Source: Macrocystis pyrifera (taxonomy: Eukaryota; Sar; Phaeophyceae; Laminariales; Laminariaceae). From it: 64,000 bases of DNA. Both the position numbers and the translations under genes were made by a program. The notes below the pieces were generated by a model. That model was not told the origin of the DNA and made no database searches. It saw only the letters and a program-made list of their open reading frames with translations. The first letter of the stretch is position 1. Each line of letters opens with the position of its first letter. Below are positions 1-11,829 of the stretch, in pieces. The stretch is from positions 3,005,268 through 3,069,267 of the forward strand of contig JASSKH010000026.1 of the NCBI GenBank assembly GCA_031763025.1, written 5' to 3'.

Positions 1-1970
1 GTCAGCAGTGTCAGGGTGTGTGCTTTGATGCTCTTGTAATAAGCTTCAGGGGACGTGAGACTTCTTGTGCGTGTACACACATACACCGCGCGCGATGAGA
101 AGGTCTGCCAGCGGAACCGTCACTATCTGTCGAAAGTATTATACCATCCCAGACTCTCGAATGTGTTGATTGATTTTTGCCCAGGGGTTTTACTGTACCA
201 GGTATGTTTTATGCGTGTGCTGGCAGCTGAGTGTGGTCGCTGTACGGGCTGTGAACAGTGTACGGGCTGTGAACAGGTACTCCACCCCGTATGTATGTAT
301 ATATGCGCCCAACGCATATCGTTCGTGCCGCCCAGGCTAGCGCTTCGGCCCGCCGTGATTCGAAATTGGATACGATGTGTAGGAGGATATAGGTAGTCAT
401 CACATGTGTCCACTGCGTTTGTTTCTACTTCATTTTGCAGTCGTCGTGTACGATTAAACCATCCGAGATAAAATCCCAACAAGCAGGTACTACTGTATAC
501 CACCTATAGACCGGAACACCTATGATACCTGGTGGTATCGCATTCTATATACGTACGAGTACGGACCAGTAGTATTTGTGCTCTCTGTGAAAGGTTCTCA
601 TTCGATGGTTAATGACTGTATCCAAGAAGACCCCCGTCCCTCCGCTAACCGCCGAGCGGAATAATAAGCACTGACATCAGGGCATGTACGAGTGTATGTG
701 CCAGATATGTGGTTCTTCGAGAAAAATGTTTTCCTTTGTACTCTACTGTCTACTGCTTGACAAGTAGAGCTCCATTTTCCATTCTCCATTTATTTCTCGT
801 TCACTTTTATCAAGGTGATTTCTAGACACATGTTGCGCGCAACGAAAACAATTGTTCGTGTGGGGTTTTTGCTTATAGCCCTCGCGATGCGTCGGAGGGG
901 TTCGACAACAACTGTTACACCACTCACTCACATGGTGTCAGTAGTTGAAGTAGTAGCAGAAGGCGAGATGGCAATATCACCTTTGGGCGGCTGTCGTCGA
1001 TTGCGTTTGGTTCTTCTTGCCTGCAAAAGGGATGAAAGTGAGACGGCGATGGAGGACTACCGCACGCAGCAGCAGTTGTGAGATTGTGGGCATTCCCATT
1101 GATTGTGGGCCCGTTCTTTTTTACAGCTGCTGCTAGCAGCATCATACAGGAGCAACAACATGAGAGCACGATGAGTTATTTACTGCTGGTAATTAATATG
1201 GATGTGATACACAGCACCCAATGGCATGTAGACTGTGTCGACTACCAGGTACCCGAGGTACCTGGTGTTTTCACCATCCACCCCTCGACGCGAGGAATTA
1301 TTTCCGAATCGCCCGCTTCGTTCTTTAAAAAAGCACACCGCCAGGTCCTGGTACGTACACACGAAGCAAGCCACCATGTTTTCAGCCTCGTAAGTACTTT
1401 GCTAAACCTCTTGCTGGAAGGATCCATACTTCGCACCAGGTATCATCAGGTATGATTTTTAATAAATTCGAGCGCTTCGGGGGGAGCGGAAAAGTTACGA
1501 GCAAGAAGAAGGTACACGAATGATTTGCTGGGTTTTTTTAGGCTGCTGCGCTTCAAACTTGTGCTATAATAAAAGATACCGGCACTACTACTGTACCTCC
1601 TACGTTTTAGATACCGGTACTACTACTGCTGTGCCTCCTACGTTTTCGCGCAAAGAACAAGTGCCACATATGTATACGTATATTTGTCAAATTTTCGTAC
1701 TTTTGCCAACTTTTCTCTTCGCACGAGCACTTTTAGGCAAAACATTAAGTACACGGACACGGGAAGCCCTGCCGGACACATTGGCCTAGGTCTCGGCGCG
1801 ATCCGTGCACTCTGAAGCGCGTGGCGGGCGCTTAAAGTTTTTTTTCCGGCGGGAGTGGATAAGACGATTTCCCTGGTTTCAGTAAAGAGGCCGTATTTTG
1901 TACGTACGTATCGGTACATTGTCATGATCTCTGTTTTCTCCCCCCGGCTCTCATGAGCTGTGAGCACACA
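1..1970. other. non-coding stretch
   Basis: No gene can be supported here. Short open frames occur on both strands without family resemblance or splice logic. Short palindromic ACCAGGTA/TACCTGGT motifs recur near 197, 1246, 1258 and 1435, and direct copies of TGTACGGGCTGTGAACAG lie next to each other near 240-275. Confidence 0.6.
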
Positions 1971-2611
1971 GCTCAGGCATATGCCAGGTACACAACAGAC
2001 CACATGCACAGATCCCATCGTTCCAACGCTACCGCCCACACGCCGAGCGTGTTCGACACACCCATATGCGCAGTGTTGCTGTGATCGGTTGTTTTTGTCG
2101 GAGCCTGTCGTCCGCATTCCATCGTCTGCTATATATACTTTTCCGTATGTACCCAGGATGACGTATAAAAATATCCAGTACATACATATTTTTTTCTCGG
2201 TTGTTGCACGGAGCACGGACCACCGCCTAGAGAACAATACCCACAGCAGTGCACTGAGCGTGCTTACCTCCAGCTTCCTACAGCACCACAGCTCAGGCAA
2301 ATGCCAGGTACACAACAGACCACATGCACAGATCCCATCGTTCCAACGCTACCGCCCACACGCCGTGCGTGTTCGACACACCCCATATGCGCAGTGTTGC
2401 TGTGATTGGTTGTTTTTGTCGGAGCCTGTCGTCCGCATTCCATCGTCTGCTATATATACTTTTCCGTATGTACCCAGGATGACGTATAAAAATATCCAGT
2501 ACATACATATTTTTTTCTCGGTTGTTGCACGGAGCACGGACCACCGCCTAGACAACAATACCCACAGCAGTGCACTGAGCGTGCTTACCTCCAGCTTCCT
2601 ACAGCACCACA
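1971..2611. repeat. 320-bp tandem duplication (two copies)
   Basis: Copy 1 (about 1971-2290) and copy 2 (about 2291-2611) start with GCTCAGGCA and end with CAGCTTCCTACAGCACCAC. They differ at only a few sites, including a one-base insertion in the CCCATATG stretch, so the duplication is recent. The open frames across it are repeated in both copies and resemble no known family. Confidence 0.9.
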
Positions 2612-3065
2612 ACCAACCCTGCTGTTCAGCAGCAGCAGTGGGCACACCTTGCGCGTATGGATGGTCATACAGCGGCTCATTCGTTCAGCGGCGTTCGTAC
2701 AAAACATACTTACAGCAGTACTGCAGTTGTTGTTAGTTCTGATTGCAGTATGTCCTACATTGCTGACCCATAGATCCTAGAGCCAGCTGAAAGGGGATCA
2801 GTACACGTACGTTCTTCGCGTTGCATTTTACAGCAGTACAGCTGAGTATGCAGTCGTACCTGAAAAAGCTACTCTACTGCTGTAGGAGATCGTGCAAAGT
2901 TTTCTAGATTGCGTAAAAAACGCGACATGCTAGTTGTACGAGCACTGTTCGCTGGATAACATTTTCGTTTCCGAGGTTCGACTCGCACCATCCACGTTTT
3001 TTTTTTAAATTTCACTTTTGACTATTTTTCTACCAGGACTACAACAGAGTACTACATCAGTAATA
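2612..3065. other. non-coding stretch
   Basis: No gene, RNA or recognisable repeat seen. Short runs around the motif CAGCAGTAC recur. Confidence 0.5.
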
Positions 3066-3372
3066 ATGGTAGGTGGTCCGCGTGCCTGTCAAGATCAATT
3101 TCGTGGGTTCAAGTCCCACCGAGTGCATGCTCATAGGGACATTTTCTTGCATAAAAAAAATGATAAGCGGAAAGCGCGAAAGCGTGAGTTGGCTACATTC
3201 GATGAAAATCGACGAGCAGTGGGAATGCTGAACCCTATGCGCGACAAAAAATAAAGGCACGTACCGGGGGGGAGAAGGGACGACACCTGTGACCACGGCT
3301 TGTCCAGAAGATCGTCGAGGGTAAAACCTCCTACGAGTGGGCTGGGAAGTAAAAGTGATGGATAAAAAAATA
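3066..3372 (+). mobile_element. SINE S1, tRNA-headed copy
   Basis: The head (about 3066-3128) has a T-arm-like GTGGGTTCAAGTCCCAC, the internal B box of a tRNA promoter. A body follows (GATAAGCGG... to ...GGGAAGTAAAAGTGA) and then an A-rich tail (3360-3385). The same body occurs at 18843-19066, 41310-41530, 48405-48720 (reverse, interrupted) and 60425-60737 (reverse, with head). In the 60.7-kb copy the head also has an A-box-like TGGCTTGATAGGTGG. This is a tRNA-derived, Pol III type retroposon. Confidence 0.7.
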
Positions 3373-3589
3373 AAAAAATAAAAAATGATAATACATTCGT
3401 CCACACCTTGCTTTTCTGAACGTATAATATGATGAGAGTACACGTCACTTGTGTGTTTTAGCCCAGATCAAAGAATTTGGGCGCGCTTGCGTGTGGCGTG
3501 CGTTCATACCTCAACATTTCACGGCTACTCCGAATACTTGGGAGTAAAGCAAAGTATGTTCGAGAAAATGCTGCTGCTATTACCGTAGG

Positions 3590-4530
3590 TACTTTGTACA
3601 CTCGCAGTATTTCGGGGGTTTTGTACTCGAGATACTGCGAGTATACTCGCAGTATTTTTAGCCCAAATTAAAGAGTTTGAGTACTCGCAGTATTTTGAGG
3701 TTCTGTAGATAGATACTATTATATTGCGTATACTTTGTTCGGGCTCGCACTAGTGCGGGGTTCGCTACTGCTTCTGGCATGGATACCGCCTGTTGTGCTT
3801 CAAGTATCTCGGGGTTCTGTACCGCCGGTATTAAAAAGTATATATACCAGTAAGTACTAGTCTAGCAGTATTTCGTCCGTTGGTAGTGTTCGTAATGCTG
3901 CTTCTTCTGCGAGACTCAGTACTCGCAGTAATGAAATACCCTCAATATGCCCAGTATATACTTCGAGTATGAAGTATACTTACTTCAACCGTCTGTGCAC
4001 CGTGTCGACAATAAGTCTCAGGTCCAGCGTTCGGCTCAAAACACACCCAGATAGTCCCACACGAGTGGGGGTTGGAGCAAACTACTTTCGCTGCAGACAA
4101 CTTGAGCACTCAAAGCAGTCTGCCAGTATTTCGATAAAATATTATGCATGACTGCGAATGAATGCTCTCAGTATCTCGAGGTTCTGTACTGCGCATATAT
4201 TTTGCCTTTACCCCAAGTATTTATGTCTTGTTTCGATACTACTGCGGGTACATACTTCAAGTAACCTGTGTTCTCGGGGTTCGGTACTGGTCACACTCTC
4301 ATTACTCTCAGTATTTGGGCCTTCTCAGTGCTCGCAGTGGTTTTGCCGCCAGTACTCCAGTACTCTCAGTGCTCAGACTACGATTTGTTCTCGAGCATTT
4401 ACCTGTGAAACCTTGATATTATTCCCTGAGCACCAAGAAACACTTATTTCGGGGGAACATACATATTGTAGTACCAGTATGAAAGTATGTGCTGCACCTT
4501 ATTTCTCAGTCGGTCACAAAGTATTATAGC
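3590..4530. repeat. diverged minisatellite built on ACTCGCAGTATTT
   Basis: The motif ACTCGCAGTATTTCGGGGTTCTGTA and its degraded forms recur many times on both strands, for example near 3600, 3650, 3680, 4175 and 4310. Open frames here are by-products of the repeat. No gene is seen. Confidence 0.6.
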
Positions 4531-4954
4531 ACAACCTCGACCTCGCGCAACTTTTCTGTACTTACTTACGAATTAATCGCCGCGAGTCAGCTGGATCAGT
4601 ATATCTCCACTTACTTACGGATACCCTATCAAATATTATTGTAGAAATGATCCCACACTAATTCCGCGAACAGCAGTATAATATAGTCTGTCCTCGAAAA
4701 TATGTTGTGTGCACTGTGTGTGATGGGTGGGTGCAGGTGCTAATTCTAAACAAGTGTGCAGGGTTTCATACGAGTACTATTATTTCGCTCTTGCGCCACT
4801 CCCCTATTAATACGGCACCTCCCGGAGGGGAATCTTGTATTATTATATATATTTGAATGGGACGGTCGGATCCTCCGAGATTGGTAGAAACCTAAACTTC
4901 CACACCTCGCGCAGATCATGATCTATCTGCAGATTATCTTTCCTTTTCAGAACT

Positions 4955-5018
4955 GCAGTCCCGTTTGGGGGAGACAACTACTTGGAATTTGACTGGTTTG
5001 TCCCCCAAACGGGACTGC
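4955..5018. repeat. 18-bp perfect inverted repeat (hairpin)
   Basis: GCAGTCCCGTTTGGGGGA at 4955-4972 is matched exactly by its reverse complement at 5001-5018, around a 28-base spacer. Related sequence occurs near 43970-44035 and 37255-37275, so it belongs to a small fold-back family. Confidence 0.8.
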
Positions 5019-5075
5019 ATTAAGTAACAAACTGTTCTAAAAGCTAAAACAGTACCAGGTACCAGGTAGTTATTA

Positions 5076-5295
5076 TTGCGGGGGACCAGAGTAAATAGGA
5101 CCTACTCTACACTAAAAAACCTACCAGGTATATATTTTCCTATATTTTTACTATTACGGGGGTTCACAGTTAATAGGACCTATGGTTTACATAAAAACCT
5201 ATATATTTGCCTATTTTTACTAACAATATTTGGTCCTATTTACTACGGTCCCCCGTAGTAACAATATTTGGTCCTATTTACTTTGGTCCCCCGTA
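5076..5295. mobile_element. MITE, outer copy split by a second MITE
   Basis: Terminal inverted repeats of the CGGGGGACC...TAAATAGGACC type occupy the ends. The outer element is interrupted after TTTTTAC-TA by the inner copy at 5154-5258 and resumes with ACAATATTTGGTCC. It carries no coding sequence. Confidence 0.8.
5154..5258. mobile_element. 105-bp MITE inserted in another MITE
   Basis: The element starts TTACGGGGG and ends CCCCCGTAG, with long inverted repeats. It is flanked on both sides by TA (5152-5153 and 5259-5260), so it has a TA target-site duplication, as for Tc1/mariner-type elements. It is exactly 105 bp, like several other copies in the window. Confidence 0.85.
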
Positions 5296-5317
5296 AAAGT
5301 AGTTTCTCTCAACCTGC

Positions 5318-5600
5318 CGTTGTGGGGAGGTGTGCAGGATCTATCTTTGTACTGCTGCTGCTGCTGATGATGATGAGATACAGCAGTATTAATATTAAAT
5401 ACGAGTACACTTCGAACCTGGGAAGCACGTACTACTGCTGTACTGCTGTAGATCATGCAGATCTTTCGGCTCCCACTCGGCAACATGTCATGAGCTAATT
5501 TTCATACCTACTAGATACACATCAGGAATGAATCTACCCTGAAAGATAGATAGATCTAGATCATCATCAAGTGGGAATCGATTATCTGTCCGAGGAACTC
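5318..5600. repeat. dispersed GATC-rich repeat (family D)
   Basis: The order CAACCTGCCGTTGT, GTGCAGGATCTATCT, then GATCATGCAGATC, CTCCCACTCGGCAACATG and GAGCT is shared with 17576-17760, 36085-36240, 58335-58540 and 59428-59650. It has no coding potential and its mobility type is unknown. Confidence 0.6.
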
Positions 5601-5605
5601 CCCTA

Positions 5606-5710
5606 TTACGGGGGACCATAGTAAATAGGACCTACGGTACACACAAAAACCTATGTATTTATCCATTTTTACGAACGATATTTGGTCCTATTTACTATGG
5701 TCCCCCGTAA
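5606..5710. mobile_element. 105-bp MITE
   Basis: TTACGGGGGACCATAGTAAA at the left end is matched by the inverted TTTACTATGGTCCCCCGTAA at the right. TA flanks both ends. This is the best-preserved copy of the family in the window. Confidence 0.9.
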
Positions 5711-7503
5711 TAGTACCTGGGAATGAAGAAATGCCAGTTAGGGTAATTGATGCAAGTACTGCAATATTTTCGTCCGTTGCTACTGCGAGAGTACTTACTG
5801 CGAGTAATCGAAAATACTCCCAACACGCGCAGCATTATCGGGAGTAAATGAAGTAGACTTCGGCAATCTATCTGTACACCGCCGTTTCGATAGTCTCATT
5901 CTCATTTTATTGCAGAGTTCAGTATTCACGGATGGTTCCACAAAGTGGGAGTTGGAGAACATTACTTTCAGCAGGGGCAACTGAAGCACTTAGAATGCTG
6001 GCGCAATCGCATAATACAATACCTATGAACGCCTTATCGGTGTGGCAGGGGTTTGGAAAATCGTACACGACGTTCCCACGGGACAACCAACGGTAGCAGA
6101 GTCCGTAATCAACATGTGCAGCGGTGGGCGCCCGCAGTCAAGAAACATTATGTTGAGAAAAATAGGCCCAGATCGGCACGAACAATAAAAAAACTGGGTT
6201 AAGAACACACACAGCTCAACAGTGGGACCAACTCTTAATCCTGCACAATGGAGATAGATGATGGTCGGAAAAAAAAATAAGACATTGAGCCTGGACACCA
6301 AATTGACGTTTCTTAACACTGGGCGCCAACTGTAGGCTACGAATTTGGGGACAATAAGGGAGTCAAGGAACCTGCAGAAATGGTACCAGTCAAAACGAGC
6401 GACGACAATGAGATAAGAGAAGAGTCAACAAGTATGGGGGTGATCTCATGCCGCAGCAGAGATACCTCATTGATCCCAACCTATGGACGAATTAACCTAC
6501 GACGGACGAATTTACCTACGACACCATGTTACAACAGTAACCTGAAACAGAAAAGAGGGGACGGCCGCAGGGTAGATCCGTTTTCGGGAAAAAGCCTCAT
6601 TGTTGTACCGGAAGACTGTGCACGATATCGCAGCTCTACAACAGCACGAGACAGTAGAAATAGCTACAGAAAAAGAACAGATCATCCCGCCCGCCCATCG
6701 TTGGTGGCGAGGTGTAGCGTCGACAATGACTTGAGTTTTGTTAGTGCTTATTTTGCCGGGGTTACTATTCTCTGTGACGAGGTGCCTCGTTAATTGCCAG
6801 ACAATTAACGCGGGAACAGTAACCATCTGTGAGACTCTCCGGCTGGTCGCCCAGCAGGAGGCCTCGTTGATTCCAAACTATGTATCAGGTACAAATTAAC
6901 CTACGATGCGATGTTACAACAGGAAACAGCAGACACTCTCGCGCGAGTGGTGTGGCCTTGAGCCGCTGGAACATAGAGGCGGAGGACGGGACCGAGGCCG
7001 AGGTGGACATCACATCGCCCACAATGGAACTCCCTTGCTTGCCTGACTCATAGGAACTCCCCACTCTCCTAATCCGGCCGACCTACGGGGGGAGCAACTA
7101 CGAAGAGAAAGCGGGAATTCAAAGTTGACGTCATCAGCGTGGAAGCCTCTCTGGACATACTGACTGGTCGCAACAATGCCCCTGCCTACTGTGCCTCGAG
7201 GCCAGGCTCAACCTCGGCCGTCTCGTCGACCTATGAAAGCAACAGGACTATGTTGACGACGAGGTTGGTATCATCGTCAAAATCCTCTTCAAATAGATGA
7301 TGATGACGACCACGACGACATGAACGGTGATGCTGACGAGCCAACCAACCTTGGACAAGCAGGAGCGGGGGGGGCGAGGGGCGGTGAACGGAGCTACCAG
7401 CGTGTGGGTGCGCCGTCGAATCTTGCCGACGGCTTGGACAAGGAGGTGAGGGACCTAGAGGGACCTAGACGATGCCGTTGACAGAGAAACCCCACCGCGA
7501 AGG
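5711..7503. other. non-coding, left flank of the Helitron fossil
   Basis: No gene is supported. Two related segments near 6475-6545 and 6865-6920 share TTAACCTACGA...GATGTTACAACAG. From about 6950 the base composition rises to that of the following Helitron gene, so the element's 5' part probably starts here, but no Helitron 5' terminus was identified. Confidence 0.4.
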
Positions 7504-10500
7504 TTGCCGCGAGAGTCTTTCGTCTCCTTTTTCGGGGCCGGTGGCCTGATCGAGAAGGAGGCCGTGCCGAAGGCAATCAGAGAGTTAACGGAGATTTCGG
7601 ACGGTAGCAGTCGAGTGAAGTACCTCCGGTCACCGGAAAACTTTGCGCGAGGTCACCACTCCGTGGTTGGCTTCAATGTGCTTTCGGGTGCGGTTCCCGT
7701 CATGGGTAGGAAGGGGGATTCACTAGGCTCAGCAGCGGGGAGTCATAGTATCCAACAGAATGAAGCACCTCAAGAAAGTTCGTAGACAGGCCGATGACGG
7801 TGGGAGAGGTATCATATGCCCCGTGCTACCGCTTTGCCAGTCGCCGCAGCGTTAGGTACTTACGCCTGGATACGATAATGCGCCGGCAGGCGTTTGAGCA
7901 ATGCCGGAGCGTCCGGCATCAGGTCGCAGACCAAACCTAAGTCCCCGTCGACAATACCACTCAGGAAGAACTTCAGTATATTTCGCGCGTGTGGATATGC
8001 GGTGGGTATCGAATGCCTCCGGCAACGAGGAACTCCGGGTCACCATCCAGTGGCAACTGAAGGATGCCGTCGACCAGCTGGCGAGTCTCACGATGTATAC
8101 AGCGCAGTCCACCGCCGACTACGGCTGGGGCGACCTCCACCGCTTGCTTCCGCTTGTCACCTAAGAATCTCCGGTCGGGGAGGACGTTGCCGTACGAGAT
8201 ATCTACGAAAATAACCGCGGACCCGTGGACAATCCCCACATCGCAGACTGGTGAGGTTGGGAGAGATTGGAGGCCTACAAAGAGGTCCACCTTGCGCGTG
8301 ACACTGAAAACGCCAACTGGTACTGGAACTAAGCGGAGTGGCAATACCATGGCACCTTGTACGCCCACGGGTGCAGCTCGTGAGGACCGGAGTCCGACCA
8401 GCGGCTCACGCTCTCCCGCAGGCACCTGGAGGACTTCAATTGGCGCCTGCGGACTCGTGGTGGCGTGGCGGGCGCCGAGGGAAGCATGCCGGCATGCTGA
8501 GTACAAAAACGCTCAAGAAACGCATAGTTCGGTTTCTCAGGGTTGTCGACTCCACGGTACGCCACCCGCCCCCACAGGCGGAGAGCAGCCCCATCTCTGA
8601 GAAGGTCGGGTTGAAGGATCTTTCGAGGCACATGCGAGGCTTCGGCTGTTCGGACAAGACTGCGTGTCGAGGACGAAATGGCAACCTCCTCAACACGCAC
8701 CAGAGTCACACAAAAGATGCGGCAAGTACTGCATCGAACACGGGTGACGGTTCGGGTTTCCTGAGACACGCAACGACGACGTCATCATCCGGGCGCACCT
8801 TCTCATGGGAGACCCCAGACCGGACGCGTCGACGATTGGCAAGTTATTGTGATGTCGCCCAACGCTTTGCCGCCAGGAGAGGGGGAGAGCACGTCAACTG
8901 GCAGAGCGGCTGGCAGGTTTTGGTTGGGGGGCAAACGTGGATTCCTTCCTCATCGTCGATACCGGCAGTGCCCACAGATATAGGGTAAAGTACGCCAGCA
9001 AGGGGGAGTCTCGCAACCGAGAGGTGCAGAGCATGCTAACTCTGTTTATGATTGTCGCTGTCGCGCAGGGCGCCAACGATGAGAGCCGGCTGGCGCTACC
9101 TCAGATCCTGCGCAAGGTAGTCATGACATGCACCATGCGCAGGGACGTGGGCGTACAGGAGGTGATACTTGCTTCTCCAGTCCAGGAGCGTCATGCACAA
9201 TCTCGAGTTCGTGAGGTCGAGCTTCCGTGCACGGGCATTGAAGGGGTTGTGGCGGGAACAGGAGGCTTGCCGTCAGGTGTGACCTGCGTCATGCTTACGT
9301 CGTCAGGACGGAAGACAATGCGTGACATGAGCGCCGCCTCGGCCATTCGCAGCTGCCACGTTTGAGTGCAACAGGGGAGGCAAGATTTTACGCCATGATA
9401 TTCACCGCCGCGTCGTTTTCTTCGGGCCGTTCCTGTCGTGCAAACTTTGGGGAGAGGCGATGTGCGAACTACTACCACAACAGCTTAGCGTTTTTTCGGC
9501 CGTGGTCGAGTGACCTGCAATATGAGAGGAACGGCTCAACGACGAACCCGCCAACACGGCAGGCCCAGCGCGGCGACAACACCTAGCGGACAGCTGGCGA
9601 GAGTTCGCACAGGGGATCCAAGATCTGCCTCGCCACCAACAGCCAAGAGGACGATCGGTGCGTGACCTGCAGACTGCGCGGAGGCGCCGCCGCCAAGAGG
9701 CGAAAAGTGATAGTGACGGTGACTCAAGCTTCAGCGAAGGCGATAGCGATAGCGATGATGACAGCGAGGACAACCATGACGGCATCTGCAGGACGACCTC
9801 GACGGCAGGAGTCGCTGGAGTGGGACGGTGCCGGCGTTATTTCCGTTCACTGTGGCATAGAGAACACTGGAGTGGAGCGCTTAGCATCCGCAACGACGGT
9901 GGAATGTGATTAGAGGCTAGCCTTGCTTCCGTGGTGGAAGGAGCGGCGGAGGTGGTGGAAGGGGCAGCGACGAGGTCGGGCACCTTTCCTGCCGCACCCA
10001 ATGATCCGCCAGCATTGATCCTCAATGCCAAGCAGCAACTGGCTGTCGTCATCATTGTGGAGCACGCACATTCTTTCCACGCATGCCGACAAGCAAGTGC
10101 AAGGCACCGGCGGGACCAGTCGCCCAGAATTGGCATCAGCCTCTGCGCGTAACTTTAAGTAGAACGACGGGTACTGAAAAGACTGTGGTCACCAACGAGA
10201 CCATCAGGTTGCTCGGAGACAGGATAACAATGCTGCTAGCGCCCATCGGTAACGCAGTGGCCGCCATTGGGGGTCAAGTACGAGGTGATGTTGCTTATTT
10301 GCAAAAAAAAGGTTGTGCGTTCCACTACATACCTTAGTTGCCATGGACTACATCCACGTCGACAATATGTCCTTGATCACCCAGGGCGTGGTCGATTTGA
10401 CGAGCATCCGAGGAGAGCAGGCCACGCAGGGTCGAGATTAAGAAGGGGGGTGCAAACTGCAGCAGGCCCTGTTCAGGGGCCTCAGCCCATCTCCGTCGAA

Positions 10501-11430
10501 ACCTCCATGCAACTGCCACCGGTGGGGTCTGCGCATTTAAACCCCCAACCCGGCCACCCCGGGTCACACTGCCGTGGGACTAGAGGCGTGGAAGGGCTTC
10601 AACGCGGCCGTTGAGCTCATGGAAGTGCGGTGCCAGTCGAGACATGCGCAGGTAACCTTCCGACAGGCGCTGTTTAGAGTAGCAAAGGGCGTCGCCAACG
10701 AGGAGGATAGGAACCTTCTCGCCACCAGAATGCGACGCAAGGTCCAACATGCCCGAACTTTCGAGGACGCCGTAAATGTATTTTCCCCTCCAACACCCTC
10801 GCCGACACGTGAAACTGGGAGCCCTTGCTACTTGCTGCGCGGATCGACGATTCCCACAACATTCGCGAGAGGGTAAAAATATTCCTCCGCCGACCGCTTC
10901 AGAGGTCTACACCCCCACATTTTCCTCGAAAGGGGTGCCGGTGTGTTCGTTAAAAACAACGTTTGGTTCCGACCTGGCGTTACCAATGGAGCTGGTGGGG
11001 AGCTGGTGGTGCGCATGCAATGGGAAGCTGACGAAGGTGGCACCACCCGGAGGCCGCCACGATGGACATGGCCATCGTCCGCGTGGTCAGCTGTCAAGGG
11101 CCTCAGTACTTGGAAGAGCCGATTCAGAATGTGGCATCAGCTAAGGGCGGCGTCGTTAACCTGCGCAACGTTGCCTCCACCGCTCCCATCGAGGCTCTCT
11201 GAACGACGACCCACCTGCGCGAAGCCGCCGCCGCGGTCGGGCGCCGAGGGGGTGGGTCGGCTCGGTGCATCAGCACGCGGCTTCCCTTGGTGCTCGCATT
11301 CGCAACTCATCATCCACAAGGGCCAGAGCAGCAATCTCGGTCGCATCGTTGGCGGCATATGCAGTACCGAGCGAAATGACGCCCAGACCTTCACGGCGTT
11401 GGGCAAGTGCCGGCGACTGTGTAGCATTCT
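7504..11430 (+). pseudogene. Helitron Rep-helicase (RepHel) fossil
   Basis: Helitron transposase joins a HUH-type rolling-circle Rep nuclease to a Pif1-like helicase. The expected blocks appear in order: SFFGAGGL then RVKYLRS...FARG and GFNVL (7516-7690); the HUH block EWQYHGTLYAHG (8336-8371), where the first catalytic His is Tyr; a VDSFLIVDTG and KYASKGE block (8937-9008); RRDVGVQEV (about 9138-9164); an acidic Ser/Asp stretch (9706-9780). The helicase follows: LNAKQQLAVVIIVEHA (10021-10068), a broken Walker A QGTGGTS (10100-10120), LLAPIGNAVAAIGG (10233-10274), GLEAWKGFNAAVELMEV (10577-10627), NLLATRM (10712-10732), VWFRPGVTNGAGG (about 10961-10999), IIHKGQSSNLGR (about 11308-11343) and QTFTALGKCRRL (about 11387-11422). 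The blocks lie in different frames with several stops, for example TAA at 8330-8332 just before the HUH block. The gene is dead. Family assignment is by motif series, not by search. Confidence 0.85.
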
Positions 11431-11616
11431 CCTGAAGAAGCAATTCCACCCCGGTGCGCCTTCGCGCTATGGACACTATCACCGGGCTCAAAAGATCGAA
11501 CTCACACACGGCGTGGCGTCCCTGCAAATATGATAACTCCACAACTGGCGAGTCTGCCACGTACACGACAAGTTACAAGACGTCCGGTGGGTGGTGGTGG
11601 GCGCCCTGGGCGAGGG

Positions 11617-11739
11617 GGGGGGGGGGGGGGGGGGACTCGGCGGATGGGGGAGAGGTGGCGGTGGTGGTGGTGGCGGCGATGGCCCGTCTGAGGGGAATGG
11701 AGTGAAGCCCTCGGGAGGAGGGGGGGGGGGGGGGGGGGC
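11617..11739. repeat. poly(G) runs
   Basis: Two G homopolymers (about 11617-11634 and 11717-11738) frame a GGT/GGC-rich segment. Gly- and Pro-rich open frames here are artefacts. Confidence 0.8.
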
Positions 11740-11829
11740 AGAGAGAGAGAGTATTACGTCAAAGTTCAGCGATACGACGGCCCAGATTAGTACCTGAAAG
11801 CGTTGCACTGCCATGGAAGGAGTGGGTTC

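Noticed and set aside
1960-2736. 258-residue open frame
   Set aside because: It is produced by the 320-bp tandem duplication and repeats itself.
8064-8988. Overlapping open frames of 140-216 residues between 8.0 and 9.0 kb
   Set aside because: Most are shadow frames of the Helitron Rep fossil; only the motif-bearing frames are meaningful.
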